Part shown: positions 23,741 to 36,225 of the stretch, piece by piece
Position numbering within the stretch: position 1 is the first letter of the stretch
Layout of the letters: every line of letters begins with the position of its first letter
Origin: Paramarasmius palmivorus
Taxonomy: Eukaryota; Basidiomycota; Agaricomycetes; Agaricales; Marasmiaceae
Direction of reading: 5' to 3'
NCBI GenBank assembly: GCA_037176845.1
Contig: JAYKXP010000016.1
Coordinates: 186,001-250,000, forward strand
DNA: 64,000 bases
The notes under the pieces: model-generated
The model's input: only the letters and a program-made list of their open reading frames with translations
What the model was told of the DNA's origin: nothing
Databases searched by the model: none
Position numbers and translations under genes: made by a program

Positions 23741-23837
23741 GCACTGTATATATGAATACCCGAATTATCGAGATGTGTTATCAATACATTATAATACACA
23801 ATTATACCCCTTCTAACTATATCCGGAGCTCTAAGCA

Positions 23838-26800
23838 TCATGTACTGTCGTGAATGTTCTCCATCGAGATTGCAGAAGGAAGCGCCTGTACTGTTTCGAA
23901 CGGTACTTCCGATGTCGCTTCATCCTCCTTTAGGTTTGGAGTTAGTCGAGGCAAACACCAGATTATCGAAATCAGTTACCTCTTCTAGTCTATGAAAATG
24001 CTTTGATAGTTTCTCTATAACCAAGCTATACGGTAAATGTTGTGTGAGTTTGCTGGAAGTTTTGTGAGCATCGCGGGCCTGGAATTAGCATGAATGCGAT
24101 CTTACCGTCTCTGCTGTACGTTGAGGGAGTGCCGAGCATCTAGTGTCGAATCCAGAACATTGGAAGAATGTGCTCCTTCACTGAGTGAAAGCTTGATAGA
24201 GTACTCCTTGTCAGTGTTTCCTCTGCCATGGTTCCTTTCATACAATTCAAAGGTGATGTGTGACTTCCGGAGGGATTAGCATCGATTTGTGAGCCAGCTT
24301 AAATGGACGTACGCAATAATCGAGTTCAGGTATGCCTACAATATAACCTTAGTATTATTGTTGAATGTAGATAACACTCCACTCACGGCGGTTGGCGATG
24401 GGTAGTCCAGAAGTCAAAATGATGCCTAGCAGCGTCCATATATGACTTTCTTTGGTGAAATAGCACGTCAAGGAGCTTTCCCCATTGTTACGGGCTGATT
24501 CTAGATCTTGGACCACGTTTCGGAGAAGGGGTAGCGAAGTCAAGACCCCGATCTCCTCCCTGAAAGATGTCAGCTGAGCTTTATGGCAGTCTTGACAGAC
24601 ACGTACTTCTCGTCAGGCTCGATGCCATATTCCTGCGGCGCGACCAGGTCGAACAGGGCTTTCGCCCTGCCATACAGCTCATGGAGTTTGCGGTCTTGAA
24701 TTGGCTGACCACCTTCTTGATCATTCTGATTGTGTTCGCTAAAGATGGAGAACAGGAAGGTGCGGTGATGAAGTGCGCAGTACTTGATTGTATCATAGAG
24801 TTCTGACACCTTATATTGGTTAATCCCAAGGTATAATAGCGTTCAAGGATATAACCTACTCGAGAAGGATCAAACTTTTTCTGCTCGACGTCGCAGAAAT
24901 CTTCGAAAAGTTTCTCCCAGCGTTCACGGAATAGCCAAGGTTCATCTCCACAACACCTGGATCGATGAATTTAACACCAGTAGACCTGACGGGTAGCGAG
25001 TACATTACCATCTCTCTTGTATCTTATTTACGTCCAAGGTTGCATAATTGCGGCGCATTATGTCCCTGAAATTGCTTAGAAGCTCAATGACCTCCTGTAA
25101 AACATGCATTAGCATGGCTGTCCATGTCGCTATCGACGAGTAGACCACCAACCTTCACTACTTCAACCGGCTCTTTCTTCATACTCTTCGGCCACGTCAA
25201 TTCCGGCCTTTTCTCGGATTCACCTGGCCGCAGTAAAATTTTCAGACGCTTCTTGACATCGTCCATGAGATCTTTGGCTGCATTTGAATCGTCCAGGAGG
25301 TCTTTCCGAACGATTAGAGTAATCGGGGTGCCCTGGTTCTGTTTCATCTTGCTGGACGTCGTGGAACCGGAGCCGAAGCCGTCATTCGATGATCGAGAGG
25401 AGTGTTGGCTAGAGTTTGAAGAAGGGACTGTATATGCCGAACTTTGAGGGTCCAGAAGAGCGGCTGCAAATATTTCAGCCGAAGCCACAACACGTCTTTC
25501 GGATGATGTGAAAATCTATCCCTGCATTGAGTGTAACTTTGGAATAGAAAAACGTGTAATTCTACCTTGACATTCTGCAGAACCTCCTTATCTGAGATGA
25601 AAATCATGAGTCGTGTTTGAAGAGGGCACAAGACAATCGCTTACTCATAATGGATATGTCCTTCTTCATGATTTCGCCTAGGTCTCGAGATTGATAGCGT
25701 GCTGCGTGCGTGAACTATAGCCTTTAAGCATATTCCCATATCCACGTATCGATAAAACTTACTTCTCCGCCCCACTTAAAGACCAAGGTTAGCTTCGTCA
25801 GGGATCTAGCCTGACCTGCTTGCTTCTTGGAATAGACGGGTTTCAGCTGCGCCTTGGTGCCCGGGAGGTCAATCTTGCTGAAAAGTGCGTTGTTTAATTG
25901 TGTGAGCTTCGTCAGCTCCTCGCCATCAGCGCCAAGTCGTTTGGCCTCCTCAACTGCCGTTGCGATCTTGTTGAGTTGCTCCTTCTCTCGAAGAATGATT
26001 TCTTCTGTCTCCCCGTTGAGAAGAGTGACAAAAGGTTGGGTCCAGGGCTCCCCAATGGGGAAGTTACTGCAGCTGTGGTCAGAAGTAACATCACAGCGGT
26101 ATGATAAAGGCGTACAATTTCAGCTTCTGCTTCGGTGTTCGATCGGCGTGTCTGTACACCGTCACATTAGCTTTGAGCAGCCACGTCGATGTTTCTTGGC
26201 TAGAAACTTGTGTAGTAGGCAAGAGGCGGCCAGGAGAATGACGCAGGCACAATGAAGCGAGGATTTCGGCGGCCTTGTCTGAGAAGTGAGAGAGCGTTAG
26301 ATTGGTCATTGAATAACTGGAGGGAAAGAGGGCGCAACAAAGGCGAAGCACGTACCATAGTAAGTTTCGTTTCCCTTAACAAAACTCCATCCATTGACGT
26401 CAATAACCTGGCTCTTCTTTCCATTTTCGCATCTGAGCATGTCATATCCACAAACTCGCTGGCCAAAACCCTCGCATATTTTGGCAGCCCACGACTTTTC
26501 CTCGTCAGTCAGTCGCGTGATGAATCTGAGCCACAAGTCAGCATTAAACACGCGAAAGCCACGAGACGTACCTAATTTCCTTGCCCTCAGTATTACGCCT
26601 TACCACACCATCCACAACAGGAGACTTCCTAGTTTCAGCATGTGTGTACTCTTTGCCAACGGTGTAAACTTTGATGTCCTCCGAATTGTCCACATCAATG
26701 AACTCTTCGTATATGTAGGACCCATCGGTTCGAGGATGATTCAATGTCGGATCTAATTCGCTGGATTTGTTTCCAACCTACCAATTCAAGTGAGCAACGG

Positions 26801-27619
26801 ACAGATCTCGCGATGTGACTAAAGATACCTTGCGAAAAAGTCTACGACCTCCGCCTCCCCGGAAGTATATGTAGACATTGTGATCCTCCCCACTCACGGG
26901 CTTCTCGACAAAGGGTTTTTCCAGTACTTGTCCGTCAATAATGATTGCATCTCCATCTGCACTGAGAGACACCTCTGGGGTGACCTGATAACCTCCAAGA
27001 TCGATGCCCAATCTCTCCTTCATCAAAGCCTTGAGCTCGTCGTCGATTTTAGGTCCTCCATCTCGGGATGCCACCAACCGCCGTGGGGTCGGAACTTTTA
27101 GGTGATCCAAAATGGATGCGACCAAACGCCTGTCCCAAAGAAGGGCTTGTGGAGGAAGATCATTGATGCAGAATGGTTGGCGAAGTTTGACGTATTCGAT
27201 GGCTTTGTCCAGGGGAAAATCGGTAGAGAAGAATGAAATTAAAATATCACAACGAGGCCAGTTCTCGACGGCTATAGCGAATGCAATTAGAGGCCCTGAA
27301 CACGAGTCAAAGAGCATGTCTGAAACGCACCCTCATCCAAAATGACTTTGTCACCAAAAACTTTGACTTCAATTGAACCACGGGCTCTTTCTACGAGTCG
27401 AATCAGAATCTCCCTCATGGCTCTCGATCGTGCTTTGACGTCCATTGCGCATACACCGAGGATGACTGGTGCAATTGGCGGTTGTAACTGTCCATTTTCG
27501 TGAATAAGGTCGGTGAAAGAACCCGTAGACGATGTTGGAGATGATGACCGTGTAATTCGAGAGCTTGAACGATTGTCCGGGGAATGATTGAAGAAGTTGG
27601 AGAAACGACTTTGCCTCAT
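23838..27619 (-). CDS. VIP1: Vip1/PPIP5K inositol pyrophosphate kinase-phosphatase
   Basis: The gene starts at [13 protein letters not shown] (27619) and ends at TGA 23838, with many introns. The kinase half (ATP-grasp) follows an N-terminal Ser-rich tail: [57 protein letters not shown] and [19 protein letters not shown], then [20 protein letters not shown]. The histidine-acid-phosphatase half opens with [14 protein letters not shown] near 26130. Vip1/Asp1 enzymes phosphorylate InsP6 or InsP7 at the 1-position and the phosphatase half reverses this, affecting phosphate sensing, polarity and microtubules. C-terminal exon borders are approximate. The gene is divergent from the copper ATPase. 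Confidence 0.93.
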
Positions 27620-27953
27620 CCTGTTCTAGAGTCCCGATGAGTGAAGGACGAGGACGGGTGCACCAACCGGCGTCACTGCGAAATGCCCCTGTCAGTGTGA
27701 GAAAAATCCAATCAGGCCGAGTTACGGCAATGCCGATGCCCCTGCCGATGCGTGGAAAAGTGGATGCACGCCATGACGAGAGTTTACGACAAGGCACCGA
27801 GTATCTTACACGCACAATTGCCTCACCAGTGGCACAGTCAGCAACATCCCTCCAAAAAATATCTCGCTGTAACCTCGCTTTACGTCTGATGTTGTTTGTC
27901 CAGGACCATATATATACCATGCTTGTAAGAAAATTTCTGACATTCATTCAACA
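27620..27953. promoter_or_regulatory. Divergent promoter between VIP1 and the copper ATPase
   Basis: The two start codons face apart across 334 bases. A TATA-like run (ATATATATA) at about 27908-27916 lies roughly 40 bases before the ATPase ATG. No copper-response element can be assigned with confidence. Confidence 0.45.
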
Positions 27954-30900
27954 ATGGCTGACCATCTCACAACTGTCCACATCTCCAATCTTCACTGTAG
28001 CAGGTTTGTACCCTTTGATTCATCTTCTGATATAGCACTGATGTTCTTCTTGACATAGCTGCGTGCGCGCTATCCAGGACATTCTTTCTTCCCTGGAGCC
28101 TGTTCCTTCATCTATCGACGTCTCAATTGTATTGCAGTCAGTGACTGTACAACACAAGGCTGAACTTGTCCCTATTGACATTCGAGACGCTCTTATCGAC
28201 GCCGGGTTCGACGTCGTTCCCAACGAAGCAATCTTTGGTCCCCACGGAACATCCCTTTCCCCTCAGCCCGATAGACACATTCAACGATGCACATTGTGTC
28301 GACAAAATTCGATCCAATCCGCTTCGGAAACATCATCGACCCACTCGCTACCAAAGCATGCACACATTGACACTGCTGGTGTCTCCTCGTTCCAGGCCCT
28401 GTTTTCCGTATCGGGCATGACATGCTCTGCATGTAGTAACAGTATCGTCCATGCCCTGGAAGAAATTCCCGGTGTCTCCCAAGTTGTGGTCAATCTCCTG
28501 GCCAACTCTGCGACCGTCATCATAGACAGAGAAGACTTGGTTGACAGGGTAAAGGAGTCCATCGAGGACTGTGGCTTTGAATGCACCGTGATAGAAGTCA
28601 AACCACTGGCTTCAATCACGGACCCTTCCCAATCACAAATCTCCCGTACACTCACTCTTCAAGTCGAAGGAATGTTTTGCTCGTGAGTCCTTTTCGTCGG
28701 TTGGTACTTCTGTGTTCTAACCTTTTCCCCTTCATTAGTCACTGTCCCTCACGCGTAATGGCCAGTCTAGATAAGCTAGGCTCTCGGACAAAAGTGCTGA
28801 AGCCCTTTGAAGACTACCGCAACCCGCTCTTGACGCTATCCTATGATCCTGAACCCCCCATATTCACCATCCGCAACATTATAAGTGCCATCACCACGGA
28901 TTCTCCTCAGTTTTCGGTCGCAATATACCAACCCCCTTCTCTGGAGGAGCGTTCAAGAGCTATAAGGCGTCGTGAACAGTCCCGCCTTTTAACCCGTCTC
29001 ATCTTCACCGTGATCTTGGCAATTCCGACTTTTATCCTAGGAATTGTCTATATGACCCTTGTGAAAAATGACGATCCAGTCAAGATGTACCTGATGCAGC
29101 CTATGTGGAGCGGAAACGCATCACGTCTACAATGGGCGCTCTTCATCCTCGCTACACCTGCCATGTTCTACAGTGCAGGTCTATTCCACCGACGAAGTAT
29201 CAAGGAATTATTCACGCTGTGGCGTAGAGGCAGCACAGTACCAATCCTCAAGAGGTTTATTCGTTTCGGTAGCATGAACCTTTTGGTTTCTGCTGGTGTC
29301 TCAGTCGCATATTTTGCATCGGTGGCGCTTCTCTGTCTCGCTGCAGTACAACCTCCATCGCATCACGGAATGGGAGATTCCGCTACATACTTCGATTCAG
29401 TTGTTCTTCTGACCATGTTCCTGCTTGCTGGTGAGTGAACAGATCACATTGCATGTAACTTCGCTTACTGATCCGATATTAGGCCGCTACCTGGAGGCCT
29501 ACAGCAAGTCTCGTACTGCCGACGCTATCAATGCTCTGGCTTCTTTACGCCCTGCTGAGGCATTACTGCTTCTTCCAGGGACGGCTAAACCTGCTGCGCC
29601 TTCGGAGTCTATACCGGAATCCCTGGACAGTGATCCAGAGAAAGGGAACGATGAATCAATTGAAGCTGCTCTGTCCGTTGGTCCTGGCTTGAAAATAGAG
29701 AAGGTCCCGGTCGATCTATTGGAAGTAGGCGACGTCGTCAGGGTTCTACATGGCGCCACCCCGCCTGCAGACGGCATAATTGTCCCAGGAGAACGCGGCT
29801 TATTCGATGAAAGTTCATTGACAGGAGAGTCAAAGCCGGTCACCAAGTTGGCAGGTGAAACGGTCTACCTTGGTACGTTTAACAAAGGCAATGTCACCCA
29901 TGTACGAGTTAACGAAATCGGTGGTCGAACAATGTAAGTAAACGCTACATCGTGGAGAAACCTGCATTCTCATCTTTCCATAGGTTGGATAACATCATGC
30001 AAGTCGTCCGCGAGGGGCAAACCAGGCGTGCACCCATGGAGAAGATAGCTGACATGGTGACTGGATATTTCGTTCCTGTCATCACTCTATTGGCGCTCCT
30101 GACATGGATTATATGGCTTTCCCTGGGGCTTTCTGGCAGGCTTCCAAACGATTACATGGATGCTGAGATGGGCGGGTGGCGTGAGTGGTCTCCTAAATGC
30201 CAATTTTGAATACTTCTAATACCTTCGTCCGTGTAGCTGTCTGGTCCCTGGAATTCGCCATTGCCGTTTTCGTCGTGGCGTGTCCTTGTGGTATCGGGTT
30301 GGCAGCCCCTACCGCTTTACTTGTGGGTTCTGGTCTCGCAGCCAAGTTTGGTATCCTCGCCCGAGGCGGAGGTGAAGCCTTCCAGGAGGCTTCTCACCTT
30401 GACGCTATCGTTTTCGACAAAACTGGAACGATCACTGGCGGGGAGCTGAAGGTCTCTGATGCCTTGTTTTGCGCCAATGATCAGTGGTCGGAGGATACTG
30501 TCTCGAGCATGGTATACGAAATGGAAGGGACGAGCTCACATCCCCTGGCCTTAGCCCTAAGGCAGCACTGCGAAAGCCGGACTTTGACACATTTGTCAGG
30601 GTCGTCGTTCTCTGAAACTCCGGGCAGAGGCTTGAAGGCAGAATTCCCCAGTCCATTGTGCACGGTCATCATCGGTAATGAAGCATGGATGCAAGATCAT
30701 GGTGTAGTAATCAACGACAGTATCTCCACGAAGACCGATGCATGGAAGTCTCAGGCCAAAAGTGTGGTGTTTGTGGCGATTGGACACGAGGGAACATTTG
30801 TTCTTGCTGCTGTCTTCACTGTCGCTGACATGATCCGCGAGGAGGCCCCGGCGGTTATTTCTTGGTTCAAGAAGCAGGGGATAACACCCTGGATCGTCTC

Positions 30901-31640
30901 CGGAGACCACTTGAAGACAGCCTTGGCCGTCGCAGAACTTGTCGGTGTACCATCGTCTAATGTCATCGCGGGCGTATTGCCACAAGAGAAGGTAATGGCT
31001 GAACCTTTTCTGATTGAAACCACGCTGATGACAGTTTCCAGGGTGAGAAGATAGAATGGATACAACGTGGGTGCCCTGTCAGCCCTTCGACAAGTGGACG
31101 CCGATCTACTGTCGCGATGATAGGCGATGGAATCAACGACTCAGTAGCACTTAGTATCGCTGATGTGGGGATAGCTATCGGCTCTGGCAGTAAGTTCTCG
31201 ATGCTGTCGTGTTTGGTCTCCAGCTGATAATGCATTTCTAGGCGATGTCGCAATTTCAAGCGCGAGCTTTATTCTCTTGAAGTCAGATCTGCGTGGCCTT
31301 GTGACGCTTGTAGACCTATCTAAAGTTGTCATTCGGAGAGTTAAATTCAACTTCGTGAGCAAATTACCATCGCGTATCCATTCCTTTACTGATGGATGTG
31401 GTTGTCAGATCTGGGCCCTCATGTATAACATGGCCGCTCTGCCCATCGCCGCAGGAGTGATATATCCTGCAGGGAAAGTACGCCTAGATCCAGTGTGGGC
31501 TGCGTTAGCCATGGCACTTTCGTAAGGACTACCGTCTCGCTGATTAACTGGAGCTCACAAACCCACCCAATAGGTCTATCTCCGTAGTTTGCAGCTCGTT
31601 ACTTCTTAGGTTGTACAAATCACCGAAGACTGCCGCATGA
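27954..31640 (+). CDS. CCC2: Ccc2/ATP7-type copper-transporting P1B ATPase
   Basis: Exon 1 (27954-28003) joins to 28059 and later exons to give a P1B ATPase of roughly 1,100 residues. Three heavy-metal-associated domains are visible: HCSSC made at the first splice junction, SVSGMTCSACSNS (about residue 135) and GMFCSHCPSR (about residue 220, split by an intron). Downstream are the actuator loop SLTGESKP, the membrane CPC motif (VACPCGIGLA), DKTGT around residue 731, the SSHPLALAL motif and GDGINDSVAL. Such pumps move Cu(I) into the late Golgi for loading multicopper oxidases such as ferroxidases and laccases. The terminal exon ends YKSPKTAA. The gene is convergent with the zinc-knuckle gene, 88 bases between stops. 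Confidence 0.95.
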
Positions 31641-31728
31641 TGATTAGGTTCTGCGACACGATATAACGACAACTCACGGGTATTGTATTAATAACACATG
31701 CACCATAGCTGTATCTATTAGACCCATA

Positions 31729-33381
31729 TCATCTATTGTAGCCACCACGGTATCGAGGACCATTCTCATTCCGTTTGCTGTAATCAGCGCCTCTTGAGTC
31801 ACGTCGATCCGTCTTGTCGCGCGGTCTTCCATCAGATTCTCTCCGCCGATCCTTGCTCCGTCTATCCTGAGCCCGGTATTCTTCTTTTTCTTTACTTCGT
31901 CCAAAGTTTCTGTCCATGTCTCTATCCCTCTTCTTATCCCTATCCCGGTAACTGTCGTAATCGTTGGGTCTTTTAGTCCCCCGGTCATTTCCATGATGTG
32001 AAGCAGAAACTGGAGCATCACTCAATCGGTCCAGAAGGCTAGTTCCCGGCTTGATATTGAACTTCATCTTGGTCTGCTTTTCGGGAGGATTAGGCCGCCG
32101 AAGAGATGGAAGAGGCTCAAACCAATCGCCACTTTCGTCTTCGTCACGCTGCTGCGCTTTCAGTGTCGCCATTTCCTTCTTTCGCCCCTTCTTTCCGACG
32201 TTGGTCGGTACACGATCGCCCCAATACTCCTCCTTTTCCCACTCCTGAGGCTCAGGGCGCGTCGTCGAGGGCTGGTCGGCGGTGAAGTCGGCAAACGGGC
32301 CGGAAAAGAGATTGTTCGACCCAAATGCTGAACCTTCAGCTGGTACATCCCCGTTGTGCGGTATCGCTTTGCAGTCCTGCAATGACTCTCAGTAAAGTTT
32401 TTCAGCGTAAAATTGAAGACGAGGCGTACATCTCCCCAATGACCAGAACCACCGCAGTTGTAGCACCACAGATCTTCGGCAATATATCCCTCACCGCCCT
32501 GTCCCAGAAGTAGTTTCTTCTTCGAACGACGAGTTTTGAGGGTTTGGTTGCGATCACTTTCGGTGACATATTCATATAGCCGCCACACGGTCGGACATTC
32601 CTGTTCAAAAGCATCAGTACACGACTGGAGACACTGGAGGATTGACGAACATTTGCAGAGTGTATTGCAGAGCCGCAGCGGTGACAGTCGTCATATTTAC
32701 TCTCGTTGTACCTGAGACCACGATTCGGGCAATTCTGAAAAAACGTTGTAAGGAAGCGCAGCAGAAATCAGGAAAGTAGTGCTGACAGCGTTTATGTGTC
32801 CTTTCATCCCACAGCTAAAGCAAACTTTGCTGATTGGACACGAATGTGTCGTATGCTCATTTCGTACACCACATGTTAAACACTGGAGGGGCTTGGTATC
32901 AAACTATCGGTTTACTTGGAAAAAGCAATGTACGAACAATTATAACAGGGCAGTTGGATGCCTTGTGGTCTCCTTTTGCTCCACATCGCTTGCATACTAT
33001 GACTGTTGGTGTATTGGATTGATCTTTCTCTTCTTGAGTTTCAAAATAGCGCACTAGGCCGGTATCCTGGTCATAATCTTCAACATTCAAAAGCCGCTGT
33101 CTCTGGGGATAACGCACATTTGAAGGCCCGCCATAGTCCAAGAATTCGATATAGTCATCTGACGCGTCTGAGGGTAGTGGTGGTGTCGGGATGTTTTGAA
33201 CGGGAAGCGAGCCAAGGACTGAAACGTGAGATGGGAGAAGAAGAGCAGGTTGCAAGTTTGAATCATGATTCTCTTGCTGGTCTTCGATTTTTTTATCCTC
33301 CGAATTCTTTAGGCTGTCATCTTCCTCTTCCAAGACGTTGGCTTCAGGTGTAAGGTCGATAAAGTACAAGTCCTGAGCCAT
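31729..33381 (-). CDS. Air1/Air2-like CCHC zinc-knuckle protein
   Basis: The start at MAQDLYFIDLTPEAN (33381) is preferred over an in-frame Met at 33447, which would overlap the divergent gene. After an acidic N-terminus come five zinc knuckles: CKRCGAKGDHKASNC, CLTCGVRNEHTTHSC, CFSCGMKGHINANC, CHRCGSAIHSANEC and CYNCGGSGHWGDDC, each completed by splicing or lying beside a junction. Five knuckles with a GHWGDDC last copy match the Air1/2 RNA-binding subunit of the TRAMP complex, which tags nuclear RNAs for exosome decay. The C-terminus is rich in Arg, Asp and Ser (RDRDKKRDRDMDR) as in RNA-processing proteins and ends RYRGGYNR. Confidence 0.85.
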
Positions 33382-33445
33382 TCGAATGCTGGGGTTGAAC
33401 AGTAAAGAGGAGCGTGACAAGTGTGACACAGTATTTTCGACCATC
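33382..33445. promoter_or_regulatory. 64-base bidirectional promoter / leader region
   Basis: Only 64 bases separate the start codons of the divergent Air-like and TCERG1-like genes. The two 5' leaders must be extremely short or overlap each other and the opposite gene. Confidence 0.55.
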
Positions 33446-35966
33446 ATGTCTGCCCCGCCATTCGTTCAGCCAGCTCCATTACCTCCTCCTTGGACGCAGC
33501 ATACAGGTAACTCATCTGATTTTCTGTTACATTCTCAAAGCTGAACCGAACAGCGCCAACGGGTCAGATATACTATTTCAATCCTCACACAAACGAGTCC
33601 ACTTATGTCCGACCCGTTCCATCATTCCTGGGGCAAAATATCCCTCAACTGCAAAAGAAGAAGAAAGATAAACCCCTGGTCAAGACGCAAGTACCTGGCA
33701 CAGACTGGCTGCGCGTGAAGACTACGGAAGGTCGCGTCTTCTATTCTCACAAGCTCAAGAAAGAAAGCGTCTGGACAGTGCCGGAAGATATTCGGGAAGC
33801 GGTAGAGGAGTTGGAACGGCAGGAGAAGGAAAAGGCAGAGCAACTGGATTCTGGGAATTTGGCGGAAACAGCCAGAACGGCAGAGGAGGAGCAAAAATTG
33901 GAAGTAGAGCGAATTAAGAGTCAGGTTCAATCGGAATTAGCTAAACGCAAAGCGGAGCAAGATACCAAAGGAGCACCGGCGTCTAAAAAGGCTCGAATTG
34001 AGGATGAGAAGGATGAAGATGAGGACGAGGATGAAGCTGAAGAGGAATGGCAACGTGAAGCAGCTGCACAGCTAGCAGCGGAGGCTGAAGAACATGAACG
34101 TGCAAAAGCAGAGGCGAAGAAGGCAGAAGCGGAAGAGAAACGGAGAATAGCCGAAGAGGAGGAGGAGAAGAGGAAAGAAATGGAGGCCTACGCATCCCAA
34201 TATTCATTGGAGGAAGGAAAGGCGTTGTTCAAGGTAGTCACTAATTATCTTGTCACATCCAGACACACTCAAACAATGGACAGACTCTTTTACGAGAGAA
34301 AGACATAAACCCACTTCATCCATGGGATACGTCACTACCCAAGTTTGTGAACGACAAACGATATTCCCTACTCCCAACAGTTTCTGCTCGCAAAGAGGCG
34401 TTCGATGAATATTGCAGAGAACGGGCGCGGGAGCTGCGTCAACAAAATGTGAAGAAGGAGAAGGTCTCGACGCCACAGGAAGATTTTGACAACCTCTTAG
34501 CAAGCGAAGTCAAGAGTACTAGGACAAGTTGGACTGACTTCCGAAGGACATGGAAGAAGGACCGACGATTTTACGGCTGGGGCAGAGATGACCGCGAACG
34601 TGAGAAACGATTCAGAGATTTTATCAAGGATTTGAGTCACAGTGAGTACCAGCCTTCTGTATAATTACTTCATTCACGGAAACTTGCAATTGCCTCCAGA
34701 GAAAAAGGCCGCTGCCGAGAAGGCTGAAGCCGATTTCTTTGCACTGCTAAAAGAGAAAGCTGTAATACCTGAGGGTGCTCTGTGGAAAGACGTTGGTACC
34801 TTTGCTTGGTCTTTTTGATTCGAATGCTCAACGACACCACGACAGGTCAAGAAAGACCTTATCTCAGATCCTCGCTACGACGCTGTTGGCTCATCTTCCC
34901 TACGAGAAGAACTGTTTAACACCTTTGTGAAAGCAAAAAGCGGGAGCCCTGCACAGGCTACGAAAACGGAGGCCTCAGCTGCAGGCGGGGACGCCGTTGC
35001 ACAGCAAGACAAGGAAGATAGAGAAGAGCGACGCAAACGTGCTGTTAGGGAGCGTGAAGAAAAGGTTCGTGCTGAACGTGATCGTCTCGAAGCTAGCATA
35101 GGGAGATCGAAACTCGATCTCAACAAGGAAGAAGGGGAGCTCGCATTCAAGTAAGTTCTGCATTTATTCTGCTTGTTTAAAACAAATGTAATCGTATTTC
35201 ACCTTACAGGTCGTTATTAACCGATGCTATTCGGGATCCACAGGTACGGGCTGTCCCCGACCAAGAATTGGTGCTCATCATTTATCTCTAGACTTCGTGG
35301 GAAGCTGCTCTGCCTCAACTACAAACCGACCCGCGTTTCAGGGACTTGCCTCTCCCTCTGAATCAGCAACTACATCTCTTTCACACGCACGTCGGACATC
35401 TACGTTCCAAACACCTCAATAATCTTCATGCTCTGTTCGAGTCCCATGCACCTACGTTAGCAACGCCATTCAAAGACCTGCCCCTAGCATCTCTGATGAA
35501 TGCCTTGCCTGTCGTTAAACTTGGCTTTAGTGTCGACGACCTTGAGCATGAGTTTAGTCGATGGCAACGGGAACGTAACCAGCGCGCCCGAACGGCGTTC
35601 GACGAAATGTTACGCGAAAATTCTTTCGTGAGCTTCTGGGGAAAACTAGGAAAAATAGGCGGCGAAGGTGTGGATGGTGGCGTGAAACGGGATGAAGACG
35701 ATGGCGATGAGGGAGAAGGCGGTGGTGGCAATGTTGACATGAAGTCTCTTGCCAAAAACGTCACGGCCGAAGAGATAACTAAAGTTCTGAAGGTAAATGG
35801 CTCGTCCTATTCCGCGTCCGAAAGTACTCACCGTAACCAGAACGACAGACGGTATATTATGTTCGACCACGTTCCTGAGCAAAGGGAAAAGTGGGTTCGG
35901 GATTACCTTTCACAACTATCAGCACCAGAGCTCTCCGTGCATGTGCCTTCTTCTGGTGCATCATAG
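33446..35966 (+). CDS. TCERG1/CA150-like WW and FF domain protein
   Basis: The start MSAPPFVQPAPLPPPW (33446) leads, after a 47-base intron, into a WW-like domain (PPPWTQHTAPTGQIYYFNPHT joined by splicing), followed by a second WW (DWLRVKTTEGRVFYSHKLKKESVW). A long Glu/Lys/Ala-rich coiled coil with nuclear-type basic clusters comes next, then several FF domains: FDNLLASEVKSTRTSWTDFRR, DFFALLKEKAVIPEGALWKDV, DPRYDAVGSSSLREELF, FKSLLTDAIRDPQTSW and NDRRYIMFDHVPEQREKW. The DPRYDAVGSSSLRE and DHVPEQREKW segments resemble the TCERG1 family more than Prp40. Such proteins connect the RNA polymerase II C-terminal domain with spliceosome components. Confidence 0.85.
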
Positions 35967-36149
35967 ACTACCTGTGTCATATGTACTATTTCGGAGAAAT
36001 ATATGCTTAAATGTTTTGCAACCATAGGTGCTTTACCTACCGGTTTTGTAGACGTGGGATCCGAAGTGAGCATCCGCTTGGCCGTGTGATTTCGTCCCGA
36101 AGGGCGTTTGGGAAAGGTACACGACCTGACACGTAGACTCAGTTAACGC

Positions 36150-36157
36150 TATATAAA
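36150..36157 (+). promoter_or_regulatory. TATA box of the ER HSP90 gene
   Basis: TATATAAA lies 69-76 bases before the ATG at 36226 in the only non-coding interval upstream. A CTGACACGTAG sequence just before it (about 36126-36136) is loosely like unfolded-protein-response elements, but that is a weak resemblance. Confidence 0.55.
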
Positions 36158-36225
36158 CACTTTGAATACCGTCCTCCTCCACTGCTTTCTTTTCTCAACG
36201 TTAAGGTGACGCAGTGGTAGCCAAG

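Noticed and set aside
27369..27947. 192-codon minus-strand frame overlapping the VIP1 start
   Set aside because: It runs out of frame through the first VIP1 exon and across the divergent promoter; the VIP1 frame carries clear family motifs.
33414..33671. Plus-strand frame starting MTSVTQYF before the TCERG1-like gene
   Set aside because: Different frame from the exon with APLPPPWTQH; the WW domain is restored only with the ATG at 33446 and the 47-base intron.
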